From Gammaproteobacteria bacterium (GTDB taxonomy: Bacteria > Pseudomonadota > Gammaproteobacteria > Acidiferrobacterales > SZUA-150), in the NCBI GenBank assembly GCA_029880755.1, contig JAOUNW010000108.1, positions 1 to 6,693 of the forward strand: DNA of 6,693 bases. The letters are read 5' to 3'. Numbering within the stretch: the stretch's first letter is position 1; every line of letters begins with the position of its first letter. The notes under the pieces are model-generated. The model searched no databases and was not told the origin of the DNA. It saw nothing but the letters and a program-made list of their open reading frames with translations. Of the stretch, positions 1 to 6,159 are shown one piece after another. The position numbers were made by a program, and so were the translations under genes.

Positions 1-1024
1 TATCAACAGCAATATCGGTAATCGGCGTATTGGCCTGGAGTCCCATATAGGCCAACGCCGCCTTCATGCCTTGCGCTTTAACAGGATCTGTTATCCGAGC
101 CGGATCCGGAACGCATTCATCCACTGCGACTACCATTTCCGGGGAAGTGCCCCAGGTCACTTGAGGCTTAATGTCACCGCCATAGAGTGTGACAACGCGA
201 TCGAATACGGCATCGCTGTCGCTGTGTAGCTGACACCAGGAAGCCACTGCTTTATCCCACTCTGCACCCGTAGGGGCATAGGGCCGACCCTTAATATAAT
301 TGATGGTCTTGTCATCCACCGCCACCATGCCGGCACGGGCACCTGCCTCAATGGCCATGTTACACACGGTCATACGCCCTTCCATGGATAAATCCTGAAT
401 CGCCTCCCCGGCAAACTCAACGGCGTAACCGGTACCGCCGGCAGTGCCTATTTCACCAATGATGGCAAGCACGATATCCTTGGCAGTCACGGATTCATGA
501 ACCTTGCCATCAACACGAATTAACATGCGTTTCGAGGGCTTCTGAATCAGGCATTGGGTTGCCAGCACATGCTCCACTTCGGAGGTACCGATTCCGAATG
601 CCAGGGCACCAAAAGCGCCATGCGTAGAGGTATGGGAGTCACCGCATACCACGGTCATGCCGGGCAAGGTCGCGCCCTGCTCCGGACCAATGACATGCAC
701 GATGCCTTGCCGTATATCGTCCATGGCAAACTCTGTGATGCCATACTCATGACAGTTCTGATCCAGAGTCTCAACTTGCAAGCGGGATACGGGATCGCTG
801 ATACCGGCCTTACGATTCGTCGTGGGCACATTATGGTCGGGCACCGCCAAATTGGTGTCCACACGCCAGGGCTGACGCCCGGCCAACCGCAAACCCTCAA
901 AGGCCTGCGGCGAGGTCACCTCATGCACCAGGTGTCGGTCGATGTAAAGAAGACAGGTGCCATCCGGTTCCTGGCGCACCACATGGCTATCCCATAATTT
1001 GTCGTAAAGCGTCTTGCTGCCCAT
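1..1024 (-). CDS. leuC: 3-isopropylmalate dehydratase large subunit LeuC (partial, C-terminus outside window)
   Basis: LeuC pairs with LeuD to isomerise 2-isopropylmalate to 3-isopropylmalate through an [4Fe-4S] cluster in cytoplasmic leucine biosynthesis. Reading the minus strand from the ATG at 1024 gives 341 uninterrupted codons up to the window edge, out of about 470 expected. Recognisable aconitase-superfamily blocks are the N-terminal MGSKTLYDKLWDSHVV, GDSHTSTHGAFG at residues 128-139, GTSEVEHVLATQ at 147-158, and EGRMTVCNMAIEAGARAG at 215-232. The three cysteines that bind the cluster lie near residue 347 and beyond in this family, so they fall outside the window and cannot be checked. 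The start is supported by an AAGGG Shine-Dalgarno-like site (plus-strand 1034-1038) 9 bases upstream and by the usual family N-terminus. A LysR-type gene is divergent, 94 bases away; leuD and leuB probably follow off the left edge (inference). Confidence 0.97.
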   Translation of the reverse strand, partial: MGSKTLYDKLWDSHVVRQEPDGTCLLYIDRHLVHEVTSPQAFEGLRLAGRQPWRVDTNLAVPDHNVPTTNRKAGISDPVSRLQVETLDQNCHEYGITEFAMDDIRQGIVHVIGPEQGATLPGMTVVCGDSHTSTHGAFGALAFGIGTSEVEHVLATQCLIQKPSKRMLIRVDGKVHESVTAKDIVLAIIGEIGTAGGTGYAVEFAGEAIQDLSMEGRMTVCNMAIEAGARAGMVAVDDKTINYIKGRPYAPTGAEWDKAVASWCQLHSDSDAVFDRVVTLYGGDIKPQVTWGTSPEMVVAVDECVPDPARITDPVKAQGMKAALAYMGLQANTPITDIAVD

Positions 1025-1046
1025 GTTTCACCACCCTTAATTGGAT

Positions 1047-1075
1047 TTGCGCTAATGCTAGGCCTGCGTTATAAA
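1047..1075 (+). promoter_or_regulatory. candidate sigma70-type promoter for the LysR-type gene
   Basis: TTGCGC at 1047-1052 (3 of 6 consensus) and TATAAA at 1070-1075 (5 of 6) are separated by 17 bases. The predicted start is near 1082, giving a leader of about 37 bases. It overlaps almost completely with the candidate leuC promoter on the other strand, so the two polymerase sites would exclude each other. Confidence 0.45.
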
Positions 1076-1083
1076 TAACACAA
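1055..1083 (-). promoter_or_regulatory. candidate sigma70-type promoter for leuC
   Basis: On the minus strand TTGTGT (plus-strand 1078-1083, 3 of 6 consensus) and TAGCAT (1055-1060, 4 of 6) are separated by 17 bases. This predicts a transcript start near 1048 and a leader of about 24 bases before the leuC ATG. The match is weak, which would fit an activator-dependent promoter. It is a pattern match only. Confidence 0.4.
1065..1082. promoter_or_regulatory. imperfect palindrome, candidate LysR-type operator
   Basis: The perfect core GTTAT-AA-ATAAC (1068-1079) extends outward, after one mismatch on each side, by two more paired bases to give an 18-base dyad. It covers the candidate -10 of the LysR gene and the candidate -35 of leuC. 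LysR-type regulators bind AT-rich dyads in divergent promoter regions, typically repressing their own gene and activating the neighbour. The core lacks a symmetric T-N11-A box, so the assignment is tentative. Confidence 0.4.
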
Positions 1084-1118
1084 ATTCATTATTTTCATAT
1101 ATTCTATTCTTTTTTGTT

Positions 1119-1988
1119 ATGGATATAGCCGCACTTAAGGCCTTTATGGCGGTTGCCGAAACCGGTTCTTTTTCCCGGGCTGCGGAGAAGAATTTTCTGA
1201 CCCAACCGGCCATGAGCAAACGCATCGCCACCCTGGAGGCTGAACTAGGCACGCCTTTGTTCGACCGCATTGGCCGGCGCATCCAGCTCACCGAGGCCGG
1301 GCGCACCCTGCTGCCCCATTGCAAATCGATTCTGAACGAACTCAATGATGCCCGACGCCAGCTCATCAATCTCACCGGTAGCGTCAGCGGCCCCCTGACC
1401 ATGGCCACTAGCCACCACATCGGCCTACACCGGTTACCACCCGCCTTGGCCAGATTTCATGAACAATATCAGCAGGTTTCCCTGGATATCCGGTTTATGG
1501 ATTCGGAATCCGCGTGCCAGGCAGTGGCCGAAGGCGAATTCGAGCTAGCAGTGGTCACGCTCCCCAGCGATCCCCCGGAACACCTGTTGCTTAAGAAGTT
1601 ATGGGACGACCCCCTGGAAATTGTCGTCGGTGCTCAGCACCCACTGGCAAAACAGGGCCGGGTTTCCCCGAATAATCTGGTCGCCTATCCCGCAATACTG
1701 CCCGGGCCAGGCACCTTTACCCGAGAAAAGGTGTTATCGGCCCTGGGTCCGCACCGGCACCAAATAACCATCAGTATGGAAACAAATTATCTAGAGGTGT
1801 TGAAGATGCTCGCCTCGATTGGTCTGGGCTGGACCGCTCTGCCGCATACCATGATTGACGACGACCTGATTGTGGTCGAAGCTGAAGGTATGACCATTCA
1901 CCGGGAACTGGGAATTGTCAGGCATGCGGCGCGAACCTTGTCTAACGCCGCCCAAGCGATGATAGAGGTTATCGGGCAACCACAATGA
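1119..1988 (+). CDS. LysR-type transcriptional regulator, probable regulator of leuC
   Basis: This is a cytoplasmic DNA-binding regulator of 289 residues, a normal length for the LysR family. Residues 1-62 form the winged helix-turn-helix, with the classic A-F-x-x-V-A-E-T-G-S-F-S-R-A-A-E opening, QPAMSKRIATLEAELGTPLF in the recognition-helix region, and R-R-I-Q-L-T-E-A-G-R at the wing. The helical linker follows. Residues from about 90 to 285 form the periplasmic-binding-protein-like effector domain, which begins near GPLTMATSHHIGLHRLP. The ATG at 1119 gives the standard N-terminus; no good Shine-Dalgarno site precedes it, because the upstream 30 bases are T-rich. The gene diverges from leuC across 94 bases, which suggests control of the leucine genes with a leucine-pathway metabolite as ligand (inference; the ligand is unknown). 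Its stop overlaps the next ORF by ATGA. Confidence 0.93.
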   Translation: MDIAALKAFMAVAETGSFSRAAEKNFLTQPAMSKRIATLEAELGTPLFDRIGRRIQLTEAGRTLLPHCKSILNELNDARRQLINLTGSVSGPLTMATSHHIGLHRLPPALARFHEQYQQVSLDIRFMDSESACQAVAEGEFELAVVTLPSDPPEHLLLKKLWDDPLEIVVGAQHPLAKQGRVSPNNLVAYPAILPGPGTFTREKVLSALGPHRHQITISMETNYLEVLKMLASIGLGWTALPHTMIDDDLIVVEAEGMTIHRELGIVRHAARTLSNAAQAMIEVIGQPQ

Positions 1989-2413
1989 CATTTCTGGAAT
2001 TATTGATACAACTGGAACACCGTCTGGGCTATCACCAGTTACCTATCAATGTGAACGCCAAAGACATTCGCGATATCTTTGACAGCAGTCCGGTACACGG
2101 AACACTGGCGGTGCGCGTAGTACGTGAGATTTACAAAATCAACACCTGTCAGAAAACTGCCGACGTTGTCGATTACAACAAAACCAATAATGCACTTATC
2201 CCTATTCGGCTGGATATTCTGCGCTCACAAAAAACTGACGTGGATGCATTTGTTTTTATGGATGACTTGTGTCATGCCGTAAAAGAGATTTTGACGCACA
2301 AAGAAGGCAACAGTACCGACGCTGACTCCCAGGAAAAAAATACTGGCACAGGCAACCTGGCCAAAGTGATAGAGTTCAGGCGCTATCGCCACCGACTCAA
2401 GTCCTGGGCTTGA
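1985..2413 (+). CDS. unrecognised 142-residue protein, translationally coupled to the LysR-type gene
   Basis: I do not recognise this protein. It begins with an ATG that overlaps the LysR stop codon (ATGA) and has no good Shine-Dalgarno site of its own, so translation probably depends on coupling. The first 100 residues look like a compact alpha/beta or mostly helical soluble domain: the N-terminal helix TFLELLIQLEHRLGY, then VHGTLAVRVVREIYKI, then FVFMDDLCHAVKEIL. A polar linker of about 20 residues rich in Asp, Ser, Thr and Asn follows, and then a basic tail with FRRYRHRLKSWA at the C-terminus. There is no signal peptide or membrane segment. Its last 17 bases overlap the convergent MFS gene. 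Base composition looks more AT-rich than the LysR gene by eye. A spurious ORF is possible, but the length, the coupled start and the absence of a competing gene argue that it is real. Confidence 0.65.
   Translation: MTFLELLIQLEHRLGYHQLPINVNAKDIRDIFDSSPVHGTLAVRVVREIYKINTCQKTADVVDYNKTNNALIPIRLDILRSQKTDVDAFVFMDDLCHAVKEILTHKEGNSTDADSQEKNTGTGNLAKVIEFRRYRHRLKSWA
2397..2413. repeat. interrupted palindrome formed by the overlapping gene ends
   Basis: TCAAG at 2397-2401 and CTTGA at 2409-2413 are exact reverse complements around a 7-base centre, and a T-G wobble can extend the stem in RNA. The outer bases are the two opposing TGA stop codons. No T-tract follows on either strand, so it is not a convincing intrinsic terminator. 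Confidence 0.5.
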
Positions 2414-3527
2414 TCCACAATAATGTAACAATCAAGGCTGCCACGGCCAGCGCTGAGGCAATGATAAACGTATTGTCTGGTCCCAGCGTATTCCATGTCA
2501 TGCCGCTATAAAAACTTCCCAGCGCACCACCAACGCCAAAACTGATACTGCCGTAAATGGCCTGCCCACGGATCTGATGACGCCCTTTAAAGAATCCGTG
2601 CACCATCTCGATAGCAGTCGCGTGATAGGCGCCGAAAGTGGCCGCGTGCAACACCTGGGCCAATATTAATATACTTAACTCATGCGGAAACACGCCTATC
2701 AACTTCCAACGTATGGCTGCCAGACACAAGCTGGCAATCAATACATTGCGCAAACTGACTCGCTTTTGCAGCCGGTGCATTAATAAAAACACAGCAATTT
2801 CACAAATAACACCGATGGCCCATAAAATACCTATTATGCCTTTGCTGTACCCGTAGGCATCAAGGTAAATGGAATAAAAAGTATAGTAAGGTCCATGACT
2901 GGCCTGCATCAACAAACAGACGAACAAGAACGCAAAGACTTCCGGGCGCAATAATACTTGCACCAGAGGCTCAAGATGTTCGCTGTAATCCCTGAGCTCC
3001 GCCTCCGGAATCAGCAGGCTGTATAACCAGATACCAATCAACAGCAGCAGCAATATGGGCAATAACCACCACGTGGCGACATAATCCAGCAAATAGCCCA
3101 GACCTACCACAGATATAATAAAGCCAATGGAGCCCCATAGCCGAACCCTGCCATAGGCTCCCTTCTCCGCCAGATGATTCATGGTGGCAGCTTCCAGTTG
3201 CGGCAGCGAGGCATTCCAGAAAAAACTGAACACCATCATAACCACTGCCAGCCACCAAAAACCCGTGCCTAAAAATACGCCGACATAGGCGAGCACACTC
3301 AGAAACGCCGCCCAGCGAACCACGGCCATGCGCTGACCCCGATGATCCGCCAACCAGCCCCAGATATTAGGCGCAACAATACGGGAGACCATTAATAACG
3401 CCACCAGATTGCCGATCTGGACTGCGCCAAAACCAAGAGACTGAAGGTACAACCCCCAATAGGGTACGAGCGCACCGAGCGTGGCGAAATAGAAAAAATA
3501 GAAGCCGGAGAGTCGCCAGTAAGGCAT
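2397..3527 (-). CDS. MFS transporter, HcaT/MFS_1-like (PPP) family
   Basis: This is an inner-membrane secondary transporter of 376 residues from the ATG at 3527. About 12 hydrophobic helices are visible. The first is near residues 8-28 in a stretch that opens MPYWRLSGFYFFYF, typical of this family. GWLADHRGQRM at 57-67 is the MFS motif A loop between helices 2 and 3, and YGRVRLWGSIGF at 125-136 matches a block also present in E. coli HcaT (3-phenylpropionate transporter, about 379 residues). A hydrophilic central loop lies near 174-192. The substrate cannot be read from the sequence. An in-frame TTG at 3542 would add five residues (MTLNA); ATG was preferred because the family normally starts at MPYWRL, although neither start has a well-spaced ribosome site. 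The gene lies close behind aroC, which suggests co-transcription and perhaps traffic of an aromatic compound (inference). Confidence 0.9.
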   Translation of the reverse strand: MPYWRLSGFYFFYFATLGALVPYWGLYLQSLGFGAVQIGNLVALLMVSRIVAPNIWGWLADHRGQRMAVVRWAAFLSVLAYVGVFLGTGFWWLAVVMMVFSFFWNASLPQLEAATMNHLAEKGAYGRVRLWGSIGFIISVVGLGYLLDYVATWWLLPILLLLLIGIWLYSLLIPEAELRDYSEHLEPLVQVLLRPEVFAFLFVCLLMQASHGPYYTFYSIYLDAYGYSKGIIGILWAIGVICEIAVFLLMHRLQKRVSLRNVLIASLCLAAIRWKLIGVFPHELSILILAQVLHAATFGAYHATAIEMVHGFFKGRHQIRGQAIYGSISFGVGGALGSFYSGMTWNTLGPDNTFIIASALAVAALIVTLLWIKPRT

Positions 3528-3572
3528 GGCGTTTAACGTCAACCTACAAAGAGAGTATTTGCGCTATCACCA

Positions 3573-4682
3573 TCACTGCGCGCCGCCGGTACCTGCGGGA
3601 ATAACAGGCGTATCGCTTACCACATCCATGTTTTGTCCGCGGTGTCGCAAGGCATGATCCATTAAAATGATAGCGAGCATGGCCTCCGCAATGGGCGTGG
3701 CGCGTATACCTACACAGGGATCATGGCGTCCTGTGGTAATCACTTCTGTCGGACTTCCTGCGATGTCGACTGTCTGACCCGGCAGCGTAATACTGGACGT
3801 AGGCTTGAGGGCGATGCTGACCACAATATCCTGTCCGCTGGAAATGCCCCCTAGCACACCACCGGAACGATTGCTGACAAATCCATCTGGTGTCAGGGCA
3901 TCCCGATGTTCGGAGCCACGCTGTTCAACACAAGCAAAACCGGCGCCGAGCTCCACGCCTTTCACGGCATTAATGCTCATCATGGCATGAGCGATATCCG
4001 CATCCAGTCGATCAAACACCGGCTCCCCCAAACCCACTGGCATGCCTGAAGCGACTATATTAATACGCGCTCCAATGGAATCGCCCGCCTTGCGCAAATC
4101 GTTAATATAGTTTTCCAGTTCCGGCACCTTATCGGGATCAGGACAAAAGAAGGCGTTATTCTCCACCGCATGCCAATCACGTAGCGTCAACTTTATATTG
4201 CCCATCTGAGCCAGATAACCGCGAATAGCAACACCATAACGTTCTTTTAAATATTTCTTGGCAATTGCGCCTGCCGCCACACGCATGGCGGTTTCCCGTG
4301 CCGAAGACCTGCCGCCGCCACGATAATCACGAATGCCGTATTTCTGCTGATAGGTATAATCCGCATGACCAGGGCGAAAACGATCTTTGATTTTGGAATA
4401 ATCCTGAGAACGCTGATCCTGATTGTGGATAATCAAACCAATAGGTGTCCCAGTGGTCTTGCCTTCAAACACACCCGAAAGAATTTCCACGGCGTCGTCT
4501 TCCTTGCGTTGTGTGGTATAGCGCGACTGGCCGGGTTTGCGCCGATCCAGATCAGGCTGAATATCCGCTTCGGACAAGGTCATGCCCGGGGGGCACCCAT
4601 CAACAATACAGCCCAGCGCCTTCCCATGACTTTCACCAAAGGTCGTGACTGTAAACAGTTTTCCGATTGAATTACCTGACAT
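3573..4682 (-). CDS. aroC: chorismate synthase AroC
   Basis: AroC converts 5-enolpyruvylshikimate-3-phosphate to chorismate, the last common step of aromatic amino acid, folate and quinone synthesis, using reduced FMN in the cytoplasm. The 369-residue length is close to the bacterial norm. All family blocks are present: FGESHGKALGCIVDGCPPG at 15-33, RPGHADYTY at 103-111, RGGGRSSARETA at 121-132, GSEHRD at 256-261, NRSGGVLGGISSG at 271-283, and RHDPCVGIRATPIAEAM at 319-335, so the enzyme looks intact. It starts at the ATG at 4682 with the standard SGNSIGKLFTVTTFGESHG opening. Only a weak GGA lies 11 bases upstream. It follows the 104-residue gene by 33 bases and precedes the MFS gene by 30-45 bases, all on one strand, consistent with one operon. 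Confidence 0.98.
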   Translation of the reverse strand: MSGNSIGKLFTVTTFGESHGKALGCIVDGCPPGMTLSEADIQPDLDRRKPGQSRYTTQRKEDDAVEILSGVFEGKTTGTPIGLIIHNQDQRSQDYSKIKDRFRPGHADYTYQQKYGIRDYRGGGRSSARETAMRVAAGAIAKKYLKERYGVAIRGYLAQMGNIKLTLRDWHAVENNAFFCPDPDKVPELENYINDLRKAGDSIGARINIVASGMPVGLGEPVFDRLDADIAHAMMSINAVKGVELGAGFACVEQRGSEHRDALTPDGFVSNRSGGVLGGISSGQDIVVSIALKPTSSITLPGQTVDIAGSPTEVITTGRHDPCVGIRATPIAEAMLAIILMDHALRHRGQNMDVVSDTPVIPAGTGGAQ

Positions 4683-4715
4683 TAAATTTTATATCCAGTA
4701 TGTATAAACGGATGA

Positions 4716-5030
4716 TTACTTAAACCCTTCCCGATAGATACGAATAATGTGATTAAGAAGGTCAACACAGGGAATGCGCATGCTCCACTTGGCTACCAGT
4801 TCGGCGAAGGGCAAGGTTTCGCCCTGACCAAAACTATGTTGCCCCGTGGTAAGGTTTTCATGCAGCTTCCGTAATTCCTTAACCAGATATTGGTACAACG
4901 GCACAAGCTCGGAAAGATCGATATCCTCGCCTTCCTGGTCCGCGCATGCCAGCACGTCGTCCATCTCAAAAATAGCCTGATCCACCAGATCGAGATATTC
5001 ATCTGCAGTTGTCGGTTTATAGACTTGCAT
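4716..5030 (-). CDS. unrecognised acidic 104-residue protein upstream of aroC
   Basis: I do not recognise this small soluble protein with confidence. It starts at the ATG at 5030 (MQVYKPTTADEYLDLVDQAI), which has GGTGAG 9 bases upstream. The frame stays open to 5165, but those extra 45 residues are low-complexity, run through the promoter region, and would overlap the candidate REP-like sequence. The protein is acidic and probably all-helical. Residues 9-25 and 37-54 look amphipathic, with the acidic loop DQEGEDIDLSELVPLYQYL between and after them. A conserved-looking GQHSFGQGETLPFAELVAKW follows (about 68-87), and then a basic C-terminal helix ending IRIYREGFK. There is no signal peptide or membrane span. 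As the first gene of the aroC-MFS set it may be an accessory or regulatory protein, but nothing in the sequence assigns a function. Confidence 0.8.
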   Translation of the reverse strand: MQVYKPTTADEYLDLVDQAIFEMDDVLACADQEGEDIDLSELVPLYQYLVKELRKLHENLTTGQHSFGQGETLPFAELVAKWSMRIPCVDLLNHIIRIYREGFK

Positions 5031-5062
5031 TGCCTTATTCTCACCAAAAATGCTACCCGGGA

Positions 5063-5091
5063 ATGTTACCCGTTCACTGCCAACTTGTCGA
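5063..5091 (-). promoter_or_regulatory. candidate promoter for the 104-residue gene-aroC-MFS operon
   Basis: On the minus strand TCGACA (plus-strand 5086-5091, 5 of 6 consensus) and TAACAT (5063-5068, 4 of 6) are separated by 17 bases. This predicts a start near 5056 and a leader of about 26 bases before the ATG at 5030. The -35 lies inside a sequence that resembles a common REP element, so the match could be coincidental. Confidence 0.4.
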
Positions 5092-5096
5092 AGGGC
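5070..5096. repeat. possible degraded REP-like element
   Basis: This stretch begins CCGTTCA and contains CTTGTCGAAGGGCG, which resembles the widespread proteobacterial intergenic palindromes of the form CCGTTCG...GAGCTTGTCGAA-. The left arm has diverged (CACTGCC) and no longer pairs with AGGGC, so a clean hairpin is not formed. It lies in the divergent intergenic region, the normal setting for such repeats. The identification rests on remembered similarity only. Confidence 0.35.
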
Positions 5097-5128
5097 GCAC
5101 CGGGGGCGGCTTACCCGGCTTGTCCCTG

Positions 5129-5137
5129 TGGTATGAT
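5129..5137 (+). promoter_or_regulatory. candidate extended -10 promoter for the TraB/GumN gene
   Basis: TGGTATGAT is an extended -10 element: a TG dinucleotide one base before the hexamer TATGAT (5 of 6 consensus). There is no good -35 at the normal distance, which extended -10 promoters tolerate. The predicted start is near 5144, about 33 bases before the ATG at 5177. Confidence 0.5.
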
Positions 5138-5176
5138 GTTGCCAAATCAACAAATGTCCAGGCATACTTAAATATT

Positions 5177-6133
5177 ATGACCCTTCGTTTTTTTGGGACC
5201 CTTCTGGTTTTGGTTTTAACCCTGTTCCTGTGGCCGATGCCACAAGTACTGGCCGACGCCGAAACCATGGCGGTGCCGGAACGGGGATTCAGTCAGGCTG
5301 AAAATGATACGGCGGCCGAGCGTAAGTTCCGTAAAGGACTGCTCTGGAAAATCCAGTCTCATCAGGCCAAGGTTAAAACCGAGACGAGTTACCTGTTTGG
5401 CACCATTCATTCCGACGACGAGCGCGTCACCAACCTGCCTGAAGTAATCCGGACCACTTTTAACGGATCCAGCAGTTACGCCATGGAAGTTAAAATGGAC
5501 AATGCGGATCTGACCGCAATGGCCAATGCCATGTTTTTTTCCGAGGACCAGACCCTGAAAAAATTGATCGGCCCCGAACTTTATCAGGCCACAGAAAACG
5601 CCGTGAAGGCTCATGGACTCACGACTGAGGAACTCAACAAAACCAAGCCCTGGGTAATTGTCACCATGCTTAACATGCCTCGCCCCAAGACCGGCGTATT
5701 TCTGGATCTCAAACTGCATCTGGAAGCCGCCGGCCAACGCAAGGACATTTATGGGCTGGAAACCATGGAAGAACAAATTGCCGTCTTCGACGAACTGCCA
5801 ATTGCCGATCAGGTCAGCCTGCTTAAAGAAACCATTGCTACCAGCGGCATGATGAACCAACAATTGGAACAACTGATTCAAGCTTACCTTGCTCGGGACC
5901 TGGAGCAATTAGAAACACTCTCAGAGAAACTGGCACCGGAAAATAAAGATGTCTACAACAGGGTCATGGATCGTTTATTGACTCAGCGCAATGCGCGCAT
6001 GATTGAACGCATGCTACCAATAATTAAAGAAGGCAATGCCTTCATTGCAGTTGGCGCCATGCACTTGCCAGGCAAGGAGGGATTGCTGCAATTACTGGAG
6101 GATCGCGGTTATCGCGTTACGCCGATTTATTAA
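5177..6133 (+). CDS. TraB/GumN family protein, exported putative metalloprotease
   Basis: The 318-residue product starts at the ATG at 5177 with a Sec-type signal peptide: Arg4, a hydrophobic core at about 5-19, and Ala-containing cleavage options after residue 26 or 28. The mature part carries the hallmarks of the TraB/GumN (TIKI-related) fold: SYLFGTIH at 71-78 with the first GxxH, YAMEV with Glu104, YGLETMEEQ at 192-200, and VGAMHLPGKEGLL at 292-304 with the second GxxH. These His and Glu residues are the proposed metal-binding and catalytic set in related eukaryotic TIKI proteases; bacterial members remain largely uncharacterised. It should act in the periplasm or be anchored by an uncleaved N-terminus. 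The frame stays open upstream to 5009, but that extension overlaps the divergent gene and would bury the signal peptide. The only SD-like site is an AGG 14 bases upstream. The next gene starts 26 bases after the stop. Confidence 0.9.
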   Translation: MTLRFFGTLLVLVLTLFLWPMPQVLADAETMAVPERGFSQAENDTAAERKFRKGLLWKIQSHQAKVKTETSYLFGTIHSDDERVTNLPEVIRTTFNGSSSYAMEVKMDNADLTAMANAMFFSEDQTLKKLIGPELYQATENAVKAHGLTTEELNKTKPWVIVTMLNMPRPKTGVFLDLKLHLEAAGQRKDIYGLETMEEQIAVFDELPIADQVSLLKETIATSGMMNQQLEQLIQAYLARDLEQLETLSEKLAPENKDVYNRVMDRLLTQRNARMIERMLPIIKEGNAFIAVGAMHLPGKEGLLQLLEDRGYRVTPIY

Positions 6134-6159
6134 AACAACTAACTGAATGTTGGGGAAAT

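Noticed and set aside
554..997. 147-codon open frame on the plus strand
   Set aside because: It lies wholly antisense to leuC, has no family resemblance, and its openness follows from leuC codon use.
1058..1420. 120-codon open frame on the minus strand across the LysR N-terminus
   Set aside because: It is antisense to the well-supported helix-turn-helix coding region and runs through the divergent promoter region.
2638..2856. 72-codon plus-strand frame inside the transporter gene
   Set aside because: It is antisense to membrane-helix coding sequence and has no ribosome site or family resemblance.
4365..4670. 101-codon and 67-codon overlapping plus-strand frames
   Set aside because: Both are antisense to the conserved N-terminal half of aroC.
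4683..4715. possible internal promoter for aroC from a TATAAA hexamer in the 33-base gap
   Set aside because: There is no acceptable -35 at 16-18 bases upstream, and the hexamer is within a few bases of the start codon.
5031..5165. 45-codon N-terminal extension of the 104-residue protein
   Set aside because: The ATG at 5030 has a suitable ribosome site, and the extension runs through both candidate promoters and a REP-like sequence with no protein-like pattern.
5009..5176. 56-codon N-terminal extension of the TraB/GumN gene
   Set aside because: It overlaps the start of the divergent 104-residue gene, contains the candidate promoter, and would place the signal peptide in the interior of the protein.
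5216..5908. 230-codon open frame on the minus strand
   Set aside because: It is antisense to the TraB/GumN gene, whose motifs and signal peptide are clear; the long open frame is a codon-bias shadow.
6134..6159. possible terminator between the TraB/GumN and PhoX-like genes
   Set aside because: The 26-base gap contains no stem and no T-tract.
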